A stretch of DNA of 64,000 nt, taken from NCBI GenBank assembly GCA_023105745.1, contig JALGQZ010000012.1, positions 45,645,763 through 45,709,762 on the forward strand. Direction: 5' to 3'. Positions 10,812 to 22,660 of this stretch are shown piece by piece. The position numbers were made by a program, and so were the translations under genes. The notes under the pieces were generated by a model that was given only the letters and a program-made list of their open reading frames with translations, did not search any database and had not been told where the DNA came from. The stretch comes from Austropuccinia psidii. Lineage: Eukaryota > Basidiomycota > Pucciniomycetes > Pucciniales > Sphaerophragmiaceae. How positions within the stretch are numbered: position 1 is the first letter of the stretch; every line of letters begins with the position of its first letter.

Positions 10812-12262
10812 TCTCTGATATTTTTGATTCTATTCCAGAGTTGTATGAAGCTATAACTGACGTAAAAAGTCATCTTTCTGATAAAAATGCATCAATTTGT
10901 GACAATCTTCAAACACATAACTTGAGTCTGAGCCAAATCAATGAAACACTTAAATGTTTTGAGAAAGCTTTAAGAACAATTGAAACTGCAAATAATGATA
11001 TTTTTTGGCAATAAGATAAATGAGCGATTTGCCATTATTAAAGAATTAACAGATAGATATTCTAGATTCAATATTGATGACATGATTGAAACAAGAATAA
11101 AACCAGCCATAAATAATATCAAAGAGGATAATAAGAAAGCTCTTGATGATATTTCAGAATCATTTCCTGAAGTAAAGACACATATAATTGCCTTGAAAAA
11201 GTGTTTTGATACCTCAAAGGAGGAAATATCAAAATTAACACGAAAGTTAAATGAGGTTATTTCTGATAATACTAAACAAACAAAATTATGGAATGAGGTG
11301 ACATATAAAGAGGATGATCATAAAAAGAATGTAATGAGCTCTATACAAAGCTGGAAACATGAATTAAGAAATTCACAAAGGTGTAACAACAGTAAAATGA
11401 ATGATATTGAGCAGCTACTAAACACCTTACCAAGAATGTCTACACCTGTGAATCAAAATGAGCGTACAAGCATTCCCAATCCACAAGTATTGGATATTAA
11501 AAATTCTCAATTGAAAAATGAATTTTCTACTTCTTTTCATAACTTGGAACCAACAATGGGCCAAGCACTATTGAAAGAAGGTCCAAAGCTTAAGGAATGG
11601 CCTCACTTCAGTGGTGAAGGAGAATATGACCATATGTAATTCATCAGAGGTATTGAAATGATCAAAGAAGACTTTGAATTACCAGACAGATTGGTAACAG
11701 CCAGGATTAACACCTTATTTACTAAATCAGATCACAGATGGTATATCAAATTGAGACAAGCACATGGACACCAAAGTTGGACTTGGTGGAAAACCCAAAT
11801 TATCAAAAAATGGGCCAATAATGCTTGGAAATTTAAAGTGGAAACAGCCTTTAAATCTGCCAAATTTAATGCTGATAAAGACAACGCTTTACCATGGTTT
11901 TGCCAAAAAAAAAAGACAGGTTAACAGCATTATATCCTAACATGTCAGAATTTATGATCCATAGAAAGATTCTGAGACAATGTGGAGGTGACTTAGAGCA
12001 TGCTGTCAAAAGCAGGACTACTGAACAATCTTCAGAAGAGGATATTATCAATATATTAGAAGAAGTAACCACCAGAACCAAAATTGGTTCTATTAGGGTG
12101 AATCTCAAAACAAGGTTTAACACACCTTGGAAAGATTCTTTGGACAAAAACCCCAAAGAAAATTCTAATAATAAGTATTTCAGATACAGTCAAATAGTGA
12201 CATATTTGCCAAAGCACCACCCATTTAGCCAATACATGTCCAAAAAGGGGGGAAATCAATGA
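10148..12262 (+). pseudogene. Gag, family A
   Basis: The ATG at 10148 opens MPSTRSGASYNPSSSS..., a Ser/Gln-rich N-terminus open to 11014. A frameshift near a T6 run moves to the frame 10980-11639, a long coiled-coil section ending in KEWPHFSGEGEYDHM followed by a TAA. The capsid-like domain follows (11658-11924, with WTWWKTQIIKKWANNAWKF), then another shift at an A-run. The zinc knuckle near 12215-12256 keeps only its second half (CQSTTHLANTC); the first Cys is lost. Gag would form the virus-like particle. Confidence 0.8.
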
Positions 12263-12389
12263 AATTGATATTGAAAAGGAACCTGATGTTAGAAAAGATG
12301 GCATAATTGAAGACAATTCAGATGATAAATCATCCATATTTTCTGAATTTTCAAAAGATATAGAGAATATCAATGCCACTTTTGACATC

Positions 12390-13076
12390 ATGGAATCTTA
12401 TTCCCACTTGCCACAATTAAGCAATGGTCAACTTGATTTATCAAAAATTCAAGATGCACAACTTATGAAAACCCAACCAAACAGAGGGAAAGGTTATACA
12501 GCTGGTAACTCCTGTATAACAGAAGTGGTGATTGACAACAAGCCCACCAAACTTTTGCTTGACCCAGGAGCCTTCTAATCTTGTGTTGGAAAATCTTTTC
12601 TTAAAACTTGTGTACCAAACTTTGAAAATCAGTTGTTGCCAATTGATGGCATAAAATTCAATAGTGCAAGTAACCCAACAAAAGCATTGGGAATATTTGA
12701 AACTAGTGTCATATTTCCACATATAAATGGAAATTTAAGAATCACTGTTTAATTTGTTGTTATGGAAAATTGCTCTAGGACCCATTTTATATTGGGAAAT
12801 GACTATTTAATCATGTATGGAATAGATTTACATAACAACAAAGACAGATACTTTACTATTGGAGACAATAAGCGTCAGAAATTTGCCTTTTTACCATTTA
12901 AAAGACAAACTAAAGTAAATAAAGTATCACCAGTCAGCTTACAATTGGAAAAATTCAAATCTGAGCAGTTTAATGAGGCTGAAATGAGCCTTCATCTGAC
13001 TGATAAACAAGAAAATGAACTTTCTTCCGTTTGTATGACCACAGAGGAGCATTTGCTTCAGACAAAGAACCTCTAG
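12390..13076 (+). pseudogene. Aspartic protease and linker, family A
   Basis: Retroviral-type protease domain: GKGYTAGNSCITEVVIDNKP, then LLLDPGAF and an in-frame TAA. The family active site is D-[ST]-G-A, so the Ser/Thr is replaced by Pro here. A second stop interrupts the domain near 12750. The conserved tail HFILGNDYLIMYGIDL with DRYFTIGDNKRQKFAF resumes at 12762-12908. It is not catalytically competent as read. Confidence 0.75.
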
Positions 13077-14480
13077 GAGCAATGATTGGTCATGAAGTTG
13101 ATATCATTCTTAATATTGAAAGATCTTATCAACCACTCTTGAGAAGACCTGCATACCCAGTAAGTCCCAAGTCAAGACAATCTATGGAAACTCATATCAA
13201 AGAACTTCTGGACCTTGGTGTAATAAGAAAAGTAGGCCACAATGAAGAAGTAGAAATAACTACACCAGTCATAGTAGCATGGCATAATGGAAAATCTAAA
13301 ATGGTTGGGGACTTTAGAGCTCTGAACACTTACACTTTCCCAGGCAGATACCCAATACCAAAAATCCAAATTGCCCTTACTCAAATATCTCAAGCAGTGT
13401 ATATAACCACTATGGATTCCCTTAAAGGATTTCATCAAAATGTGGTGACACCAAGAGCAAGAAAATACTTGAGAATTATTGTTCATTGTGGAGTGTATGA
13501 ATACTTAAGGATGCCCTTTGGTATCAAAAATGCACCTTCACACTTCCAAAGAATGATGAATGAAATCTTCCCTGAAGAACATTCAGAGGGATGGTTAATC
13601 ATTTACATTGATGACATTATTGTCTGCTCCAAGACTTGGGAAGAGCACATGTACATATTGTCCAGAGTTTTGACAAAAATTCAATCAGTAAACATGAAAA
13701 TCTCCTTGAAGAAATGCCATTTTGGATTTAAAGAACTTAAAGCACTAGGACATGTTGTATCTGGTTTGTTGCTTGGAATTGACAAAAGCAAAGTTGCAGC
13801 AGTATTGCTAAAACCCATGCCTCAGAAAAAAAATGAAATTCAGTCATTCTTAGGTTTTGCAGGATATTACAGGAAACACATTAAAGATTTTGCATCCATA
13901 GCAAGACCACTTTATAAATTGTGTGACAAAGACACAGTATTTGAAATTACTGTTGACAGAGTCAAAGCTTTTGAGTCTCTAAGAGAAGCCTTGACCACTG
14001 CTCCACTCTTACTGATGCCAGACTTTAAATTGCCTTTTAAATTGTATATTGATGCATCAGGGGATGGGCTGGGTGCTGCACTTCACCAAGCTCAGATCAT
14101 AAATGATAAACCTGTAGAAGGACCCATATGTTTCATATCCAGGCAAATAAAACCAACCAAAGCCAGATATGGAGCAAGTCAAATGGAATGCCTATGCCTT
14201 GTCTGGGCCTCGGAAAAATTGAATTAATTCTTAGAGGGATGTGTTTTTGAGGTGATAACAGATTGTACAGCTGTCAAATCACTTTTAAACATGAAAACAC
14301 CCAACAGACATATGCTCAGATAGCAAATAGCCATACAAGAATACAGAGGCAATATGACTATTGTTCATAAGGATGGGAATATTCATAAGAATTCAGATGG
14401 CCATTACCAAATAATATTGATCTTCCTGCTTATGTTCCAGAAGAAGCTTCACCACAGATTCCAATAGAAGGAATAAGTGT
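13031..14480 (+). pseudogene. Reverse transcriptase and RNase H, family A
   Basis: Ty3/gypsy reverse transcriptase, mostly open from 13031 to 14227. Visible motifs: [61 protein letters not shown], catalytic [17 protein letters not shown] and [12 protein letters not shown]. RNase H starts at [18 protein letters not shown] with the first catalytic Asp. A stop after KLN (14225-14227) breaks RNase H; the rest ([20 protein letters not shown]) continues with further stops. These enzymes copy element RNA into DNA. Confidence 0.88.
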
Positions 14481-14487
14481 TACAGAC

Positions 14488-16050
14488 TTGAACACCACCT
14501 TCTTTGAAGAAGTAAGACACAGTTACACTCAAGATAAGAATTGTAGCATCTTGTTCAAATTACTTAACAAAGACTGTAAAGACAACTCTCTCATACATGC
14601 CTTGGGTGAAGTATGGAAGAAATCTTATGATGAAGGAAAATTTCACCTACTGGATGGTATAATTTACCACAGAACCAAGCACACATGTGTCATGACAGTT
14701 GTGGACAGGTCATTAATCAATCTTGTACTGAAAGAATGCCATGACAGCCCCTTCTCAGGACATCTTTCTGAAGACAGAGCAAGAGAAAAAGTAAAAACCT
14801 GTATATGGTGGCCAATGTGGCAGAACGATGTTGCAGAGTATTGCAAAACCTGTGACAGATGTCAAAAAGCAAATAAATCCACTGGAAAGATACTTGGAAA
14901 TATGATAAAAATCCAAGAACCAAGCAGACCTTGGGAAATTGTCCATATGGATTGGGTAACTGGGCTACCACCAGGAGGTGAAAGAAGTTATAATTCTTGC
15001 CTAGTAATTGTGGACAGATTCAGTAAAGCTCCAATCTTTTTACCATGTCACAAGGATGATACAGCCATGGATACATCTCTTCTGATATGGAATAGAGTAG
15101 TTTCATGGACTGGAATATTTACAAATATCATTATTGATAGGGATCCCAAATTCACTTCAGCACTATGGACAAATCTACACCAATTATTTGGCACTAAGCT
15201 GTCTTTCTCTACAGCCTACCACCCACAAACTGTTGGTCTGGCTGAAAGGATGATCCAAACCTTAGAGGACATGGTAAGAAGATTTTGTGCATATGGCGTT
15301 GAATTCAAAGTTTGTGATGGATTTACCCATGATTGGTGTACTCTGTTTCCAGAACTGGAATTAGCATATAAAACATCAATCCATGCCAGTACCAATCCGA
15401 CTCCTGCTATCCTAGAAAAAGGATGGAACCCCAAATTACCCCAAGATTCCTTGAGGAAAGATTTGATTGAAATACATCCCACAGCTGCTAGCTTCAAAGG
15501 AATGCTAGACAAAGCTAGAAAGCATGCAGTAAGGTGAATGGAAGACTCTTTTGCATATGCTAAGGACAAATGGGATAAATCACATGCAACTACAGATTTC
15601 AAAGTGGGGGACTTAGTTCTTGTATCCACCACTAACTTCAATAACATCAAAGGATGTAAAAAGCTGAAAGACTCTTTTGCAGGACTTTTTTTTATTAAGG
15701 CCCTCCATGGAGAAAATGTTGTTGAAGTAGAGTTATCTGAAGAACTAAGCAATAAGCATCCTACATTTCCAGTGAGCTTGATAAAGCCATATAAATCTAA
15801 TGATACTGAAAAATTCCCCTTGAGGAATAAAGTTCCCTAAGCTATACCTGCTATTGAGTCATCTGGTAGTAAGAAAATTACCAAAGTTCTCAAAGAAAGA
15901 AAGTTGAGAACCGACAAAGTAAGGGAATACCTTGTTAGGTACATTGACCCAGCTTGTGAAGATGAATGGTTGCCAGAAAAGGACATACCTGAAGCTACTA
16001 AACTTCTCAGAAGGTTCAGGAACACTAGAAATAACAATATTACAAAGTAA
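14488..16050 (+). pseudogene. Integrase with chromodomain-like tail, family A
   Basis: Integrase: the zinc-binding HHCC region (HDSPFSGHLSEDRARE, then [11 protein letters not shown]), then the catalytic core with D in VHMDWVTGLPPGG, D in [12 protein letters not shown] and E in [17 protein letters not shown] interrupts at 15535-15537 (between AVR and MEDSF), then a GDLVLVS linker domain follows. A TAA lies at 15838-15840. The same frame continues to TAA 16050 with REYLVRYIDP..EDEWLPEKDI, a chromodomain-like signature, so this is a chromovirus-type element. Only stops, no frameshift, separate the pieces. Confidence 0.88.
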
Positions 16051-16059
16051 TATTCTTTT

Positions 16060-16074
16060 TTTAGGGGGAGGGAA
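16060..16074 (+). other. Polypurine tract, family A
   Basis: TTTTAGGGGGAGGGAA directly before the 3' LTR, the plus-strand DNA primer. Families B (GGTGACAGGGAA before 24714) and D (TGGTGGTAGGGAA on the minus strand at 33533-33521) have the same AGGGAA end. Confidence 0.7.
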
Positions 16075-17512
16075 TGTGAGCCTCAGAGGTATTTTCATAT
16101 ACCCAAAAGACCACAAAGGATAAATTAAGATACAAATATAAATAAAATAAATTTATTTATATTATAAAAATAAAAATCAAAATATAAATACAAATTTATT
16201 TTTAAAAATCAAAATTTAATTATAATTTAAAAAGAAAATTACAGTAAAATTTAAAATTATGAAATTATATTTTTACTTGTAAAAATTAAGTAAAAATGAA
16301 TTTTTAATAAAAATTGTGAAATTAAAATATTTTTGGTAAAAATTTATATAACACATATTATAACTTTTTTTCCAACAAATAAACATAAAGAAATTATCAC
16401 ACCATTGAATTCCTCATAGAAAATAAGGTGGGGTCACCTCTGGATGAAATTTCTGTAACTCAACTCTAAATAAGCTTAAATTAACTTTTTAGTATTTTCA
16501 ATACAAAATTTGAAAATCCTCAAAACTTTAATTTAATTCACACCACATGTGGTGTTAACCATCAATTTTTGTGTTAAAATTGAGGTGTTGTGTTTAGTTT
16601 AGAAGCTATGAGGAATTGAAGTATTTTGAAATGAATTCAATTGAAATGTCATTTTAAAAACATTTGTAACTGGTTTTTGATCTCTTACACACATTCTGAC
16701 TTTTTTGAAGTCTTAAAACCAGGTATCACTATAGCAATGGCTGATTTAAGGGTCTAAAATGGCTAAAACCAGCCCTTTTTTGGCCCAAACCAGGGTTCAA
16801 TGATTCCATGATTGGCTTTTCTGTTGTCAGATTGTTTTCCACGACTGAAAAGAGTGAATTGTACTTTTGGAGTAAGACAATTGGTGCCTATAAATGAATG
16901 TCTGCTTTGCCCCACTTTTCTCTTCATGTTAGAATCCCTTCCTTTTATAATTAGTTTTAACACTGTTAAACCAATCAATAAAAGATTCCAACCACCTTGT
17001 TTAAATCATTTTAAACCTTTTAACCACGTGAAAAAATCATTATAATCATTTTTTGTAACTCTTATAATCATTTTTACCCCTGAACCACCCCAAAAGTGAA
17101 TTAAAGCATCTTTCATCACTGTTAGCTTTGTCACTTTTTTTCCAGATTCACTCTAGTCACTTTTGGGCGTGTTTTTTCTTTAATAATATTTTTAAAGACT
17201 CTGTTCTTCAATTAATTGCTTTCAGTCCTTTGCTCAATTAATTCCAATTGAAATTGCTCTTGACAAAATTTCTTTTGTAGCATTAAATATCTCTTGTAGA
17301 GCATTTTTGGATAAATTTTTATTGTTGGTAAAACAATAAATCTTTATAATATTATTGTTTTATACTAATAAAGTTATAAACAATAAAATTGGTGTGTTTT
17401 CTCTTAAAAATAATATTTTTCACTCTTTTTTAATTGATTTTTACCTTATACAAATTTTGAGGACAGGAAAAGTACTTGATTTTTAATCAAAGTTTCATAT
17501 CCACACCTTACA
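16075..17512 (+). repeat. 3' LTR, family A (1438 bp)
   Basis: Same ends as the 5' LTR (TGTGAGCCTCAGAGG ... CCTTACA). It lacks the segment equivalent to 8449-8829 (junction around 16650-16656) and has a single copy of the unit duplicated in the 5' LTR. TATAAAT lies at 16889-16895. Confidence 0.9.
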
Positions 17513-17789
17513 GTAATTGTCTCATTAAGAGCTTTACACTTCTTATGGTAATAACTGTCCATGACTATAACAATGGTACAATAATTATAATTTATTATAA
17601 TTATTAACATTTTTTTATTATTGAATTATTTAATAATAATTCAATTTCTCTTTTTCAATACAATTATTTTCAATAATTAGATATATTTGTGGTTATAATA
17701 CTTTATTGTATTATATTTTTTTACTGAGGACAGTCATAGTACTCTTGATATTGTTACCATTATCAAGATTTTCATAGACAAACCTTACA
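17513..17789 (+). repeat. 5' LTR of family B, second part
   Basis: Begins with the duplicated GTAAT target site, then TGTCTCATTAAGAGC..., and ends TTTCATAGACAAACCTTACA, as do the B LTRs at 26857 and 54625. Confidence 0.88.
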
Positions 17790-17815
17790 TTTGGGGGCCT
17801 GGCCATGAATTTAGC
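17790..17815 (+). other. Primer-binding region, family B
   Basis: TTTGGGGGCCTGGCCATGAA follows the LTR directly and matches the equivalent sites of families A and D. Confidence 0.6.
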
Positions 17816-18320
17816 CAATCTTTGGGACATGAATAATATTATAGAATCTGTTTAACTCTTTTTTGATGTAAAATTGCCATATTTACTTTAATTTTGGCTT
17901 TTTTGGGACTTATCCGTTTTAAATAATCTTTATAATATTAGTAAAGTTATTTCTTCTTAAGAATATTTCTTGAAACAATATACTATTGAGTTATTTGGAA
18001 TAATTTTTTCTTGTCTAACTAGTGGCTTTTTCACATTACAGACTTTAAATTTATTCTTTTAGTTATTCTGTTATAAATCTAATAATGTTACATTTTGATT
18101 GATAAATTATGAATTGCATAATTACTATTTCTTTAAAGAAAATATAAGATCAAATAAAAAATTAAAAGAAAAAGTTCAAAATCATTACTTAAAAACATTT
18201 TTTCTTTACTCTTTAGACATTTTTCTTTCTTTTTGACGTAATTTGCCATACATCACATTGAAACAACTTTATCCAATAATTTGAGCTTATAAGTTATTCT
18301 TATTTTTTCATTTTCTCTAG

Positions 18321-19213
18321 TGTCATTTATCACAGAAAGTTATTCAAACTCTGAGGTCTCAGAGTCTAGTATTGAAATTCAAACCAGCCCAGCACCAAGT
18401 GGTTTAATTACCAAAGAACCCTTTAAAGGTTTATCAGGTGGATTCAATCACCTTCTTAGTCCATTCTTATTAAAATTGACGTGAAATGACTTCAACTAGG
18501 GGTGGAAGGAACTACTCCATCCAATTAAATGGATCTGGCCAGGACAATATTGTCAGCCCAGAGGAGAGGCACAAATGGAAGATGCCAGAACTTTCACAAT
18601 TTCCCCAAGGTTAACCAGAACCTTTGACACTCTTTTTGAGAGTCCAGAAGCTGACATAACTGCTATTCCTGTTGTCAGACCTAAATCATTTCCAACAGGC
18701 AACAATAGAAATATACCAGTCTCAATACAAGAACTGGTTTATGGCGGCAAAGCAGCAGGAGTGGGAACTTCTTCCAAGTCCTTGGCTAAGAGCAATGAAC
18801 TAATATCTTCAAGTGAAGAAATTAATGGGCCCAGAAAAGACAGAGGATCGTTTGAAGGGTTGGACACCCATTTCTCTCAAAGGACAAGCCCAACAAATAA
18901 AATCTTGGTTGAAAACCAAAGCATGTTGTCAGAGGACCAGAAGTAGAAGTTGGCCCAAGGAAAGGACAACAGCCCAGTTGAAGCTCCCTAAGCCTCAACA
19001 AGTGCCAAACAAGGGCAAGCGAACCCCAAAGAATAATAAGAAGGGCAAGAAAAGTCAAAGGTAAAGGCAAGGCCCAAGTGGAACAAGCCTTACCCACCAA
19101 ACTACAGAATTCCCAAGAAAGGGAAGGCAGCCATGAACAATGTGGCAAGAACTCTTGTGGAATTCAAAAACAAGGAGGAGGACAGAATGAACCAATCTTT
19201 TCCAAAGAAATAG
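18321..19213 (+). pseudogene. Spliced overlapping ORF1, family B plus copy
   Basis: Exon 1 is 18321-18437 (117 nt, the same length as in the minus copy; acceptor TTTTCTCTAG, donor CAG/GTGGAT). Exon 2 is 18500-18609 (acceptor CAACTAG in the gag start, donor G/GTTAAC). Exon 3 starts at 18679 after GTTGTCAG. Exon 3 reads DLNHFQQATIEIYQSQYK, then NWFMAAKQQEWELLPSPW. A stop follows at MN* where the family has MNSY, and frames shift later. The end is RMNQSFPKK and TAG at 19213, overlapping gag in the -1 register. This copy is decayed, but its splice borders agree with families A and D. Confidence 0.5.
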
Positions 19214-19704
19214 ACCTTGTAAAGCTTGTAAATCATTTTGAAACTTGTAATAAAGAGATTTTAGCAAAGCTAAACAATTCTGATTATATCCAACAAAAGT
19301 TGGGTAGAGAGAGTTTACAAGTAAAAGAGTCACAAAAGACCATTATTGGTCTAGAAAGTATTAATAAAGACAACATTTTGTCTTTGATGCAAATTTGTGC
19401 AAGAATTGAGTCTAAAGTTACCTTACTCAATCAACCAGATGACAATTCTATTTCTTTTATTACCAAACAATTGAGAGAATTAAGAATAAAAGTCCAGAAC
19501 TTGGAAAATTCAACTGGTCACAATGTGGCTCTTTTCAAAGAACACTTGGAAAAAAGTGATAAAGAAAGACTTGAATTGAAAAAAGATATTCAATCAAGTA
19601 TTAATAATATATCACTGAGAAATTAATTACCAAGACAGTCCACACCAATTCTTGATACAAATATGCTGAAATTGAACAATGATTTACATCATACAATTTC
19701 AATT

Positions 19705-21209
19705 TGTCAGCCTGTGACTCAAAACAGAGCACTAGCATGACATCCAACATACCATAAATAATGGTATAACAAGTATTGAACAAACATAGTCAATACAGGT
19801 AATAAATAAGAGGAAAAAACTCCTCTTAAATTAAACATCAACCTTATCCAAACAGTATAAGGAAACCTAGAGGAGAATAAACAAATCAAAACCCTTATTT
19901 TCACCTCTCATCTAACTTATGCATATTTACGTTATTCTATACCAAAATGGTATTTTTCTTAAAGCTCACATAGAGAGCTACACAATGGTATCATCCATGT
20001 TGTTGTAACACCACTACAACTGGAGATACCATATGACCTTTATTTTAAAACCAAGACCCCCCTGAAAGTCAAAGAGGGCTTGTACAAAACTGTACAAAAG
20101 TATAACCAAATTAAAGATCTAAACAAGAGGTTTAATTTGAGACACCTTAGACCTCTTTATCTCTTAAATTGACTGAGGGATTTTGGTTCAAAGGTTTAAC
20201 AACCAAAATACAGATATTCTGAAAACAACAATGTAAACAAACCCCTGTATCTTTGGCATACACTCATACAACTGTACAGTGTAGTATACCAAACTGTAGA
20301 GCTAATCAAGCCCTACAAGACTGTATCATTAGAATACAGATATCGTCCAAATTGAAGAAGCTATCTGGTATGGAAGTTTTTGAAGCCTCATACTGATGTA
20401 CAAAAATACATCCAAAAAACTTAAAACCCTTATAGCTTTTGCTATTTTAAAGAAGGGTAAACATGAAGCATACCAAATTGAAGAGCTCATTAAGCCCTTC
20501 AATTCTGTGCTCTTGGTTTCTTGATATCTTAAGAACAGACTGAGATATCTTGATTGGAAGGTTTTTCTAGCAATACATGACTGTATCAAACTTGTATCAA
20601 ACAGTATTGCTCTCATACTTAAAATAATGTACTTATGAAGATATAACCTCTCTAAAATCATCATTATTGATAATACAGACACCAGAACAATGTCATCCAA
20701 GTGCTGATGTGGCATGTGAAAAGTTTTTTCACCCTGTATTGATCCAGAATGATCATTTGTGGTTCCAAAACCACAATTCTGCCTCTATTGACGTCAGAAT
20801 TGAGGATCCAGAACCACAGATTGATCATTGGAGTGAAAATTTTCACTCCTCTGACGTGTGAAGAGTTAATAACTCTTGACAGTCTTGAAAGATATAAAAG
20901 GAAGGGTTTTTTCCTTGAAAACCCATCATCTTATCTTATTATCCATATTCCTACGTGACAAAACTGTTATCAATCAGTAGTGTCCTTAGAATTATTATTA
21001 AAGATATAATTAGAATATAATCATTGTAGTACTTCTTTACAGTCAAAGATATTAGAGTAATGCAACCCAGGTCCTCAATAGACTCATCACCACTGTTACC
21101 ACGTAGTAGTAGGACCTGAAGATTTAATTTTATTTGTTTTTGACGTGTCACAGTCATAATACTAGCTTGAAGCTACATTTTATAGCTACTATATAGACTC
21201 ACCCTGACA
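19705..21209 (+). mobile_element. Solo LTR, family F
   Basis: A 1505-bp insertion in gag bounded by TGTCAG and CTGACA (perfect 6-bp inverted ends, TG...CA). It is flanked by CAATT (19700-19704) and CAAGT (21210-21214), a 5-bp target duplication with one mutation. Removing it rejoins the gag sequence coding TISNAEVKTSCNFKDIPR. GATATAAAAGGAAGG at 20891 offers a TATA box, which sets the strand as plus. No protein is supported inside; the open frames at 20329-20715 and nearby look like chance. No internal region remains, so a full element probably collapsed by LTR-LTR recombination. Confidence 0.78.
20893..20899 (+). promoter_or_regulatory. TATA box of LTR F
   Basis: TATAAAA about 310 bp before the LTR end, in GATATAAAAGGAAGGG. 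Assigned from motif and position only. Confidence 0.35.
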
Positions 21210-22660
21210 CAAGTAATGCAGAAGTGAAGACTTCTTGTAATTTCAAAGACATTCCAAGATTAGAGGAATGGCCAACCTTCAGTGGTGAAGGAGAATATAA
21301 TCATATGGAATTTATTAAAACAATTGATATCTCCAAAGAAGACTTTATCATAGCAGATGAATACATAAGTGCCGTATTACACTCATTTGCTACCAAATCA
21401 GCAAGTAAATGGTATTACAAAATGAGACAAGACCATGGTAGACATTTGTGGAATTGGTGGAAAGAACAAGTTATTTACAAATGGGAAAATTATTCCTGGA
21501 GATTTGAGATGGAAAATTCCTTTCAAGAATCCATATTTAATATTGAGAGGGACAGGTTCATGTCCTGGTTTCTTAAGCAGAAGGACAGATTCACTGCCCT
21601 CCATCCTGATATGTCTGAAACAATGTACATATAAAGATATTAAGGGAATTTGGTGGTGACCTTGAGCATGCTATAAGAAGCAGATGTATTGGGGCTTGCT
21701 CTACCAAAGATTATATCAATGCCATGGAAGACATTACAACCAGGACAAAAATTGGAAGAAATTGGTATAAACCCCCAATAGATAACAATACTAGTGGGAA
21801 ACCAATTTCAAAACCAAATAAACCATATGACAAAGAGCCTTTGAAATTTAATAAATGTGAAAGTACATCTCATTCGGCCAATACCTATCCAAAATAGACA
21901 AGAATAAATGAGATAGAAATTGAAAAAGAGGATGACACAAAAGAGCCAATGATGTATACTTAAATGGAAGTGACTCTGAGCCTTCTGATGAAGAAGAAGT
22001 AACAGATAAACTTACTATAGAAACCATTAATGTTTCCTTTGAGGTCACTGAAGTGCATACTCACTTACCACAGTATAGTGATGAATGTATGGATCTCATA
22101 CATGTGCAAGATGCTAAGATGCAGAAATCCAAACCTGCCAGAGGTAAAGATTATACAGCTGGATCATCTTGCAAAACTAATATTGTAATAAACAACGACT
22201 AAGCCAAGATACATCTTTACCTAGGTTTTTTTTGTAATTTTGTTGGAAAGGATTATCTTGGAATGATTTATACCAATTGGCAAGAAAGTTTAATGCAAAT
22301 TGAAGGTACAAAATTCAGCAGTGCTAGCCCAGATATGCATCCCTTGGGCATTCTTGAAGAATAAAGAATATTCCCTCATCCTTCAGCAAGTATCAGATTG
22401 AAAGTTGAATTTTTTTAATGAATAATTGTACTTCACAGCATTTTATACTTGGAAATGATTATTTTAATATTTATGGTATTGATATTAATAATTATAAAGA
22501 CAGATATTTCACTATATGGGAAAATAAAAGGCAGAAATTTTCTTTTCCTATAGAAAAAATAGAAATAACTTTCATTAGACAAGTAAATAATGTTAATAAG
22601 GACATATTGTTGTCAGATCAATTAATTTAAGCACAAATTAACCCTGAATTAACATTAAAA

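Larger units (their letters stand above)
7815..17512 (+). mobile_element. Ty3/gypsy element, family A, complete but decayed
   Basis: LTRs at 7815-9697 and 16075-17512 flank a 6.4-kb internal region with primer-binding site, ORF1, gag, protease, reverse transcriptase, RNase H, integrase, chromodomain-like tail and polypurine tract, in Ty3/gypsy order. A perfect 5-bp target duplication, GTAAT (7810-7814 and 17513-17517), brackets it. The insertion site is inside the 5' LTR of the family B element: removing 7815-17517 restores GTAATTGTCTCATTAAGAGC as found in the other B LTR at 54349. Several frameshifts and stops disable it. Confidence 0.92.
18486..22650 (+). pseudogene. Gag and protease, family B plus copy
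   Basis: The ATG at 18486 (MTSTRGGRNYS) is shifted early by indels; the long gag frame is visible at 18575-18946 and 19078-19626, the latter with the coiled coil (LVKLVNHFETCNKEI ... LENSTGHNVALFKEHLEKSD). The reading is then interrupted by solo LTR F (19705-21209). The capsid-like part resumes at 21224-21634 (GEGEYNHMEFIKTID, WNWWKEQVIYKWEN). The zinc knuckle region near 21850-21895 is degenerate (SHSANTYPK). The protease active-site region near 22216 is unreadable, followed by HFILGNDYFNIYGIDI at 22438. Confidence 0.75.

Noticed and set aside
10148..11014. Idea that the second Gag frame is only a frameshift artefact of decay
   Set aside because: Splice borders, phase and exon 3 protein alignment agree across three diverged families, which random decay would not produce; kept as a finding instead.
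20329..20715. 128-codon minus-strand open frame in solo LTR F
   Set aside because: Lies within an LTR, has low-complexity hydrophobic composition and no recognisable motif.
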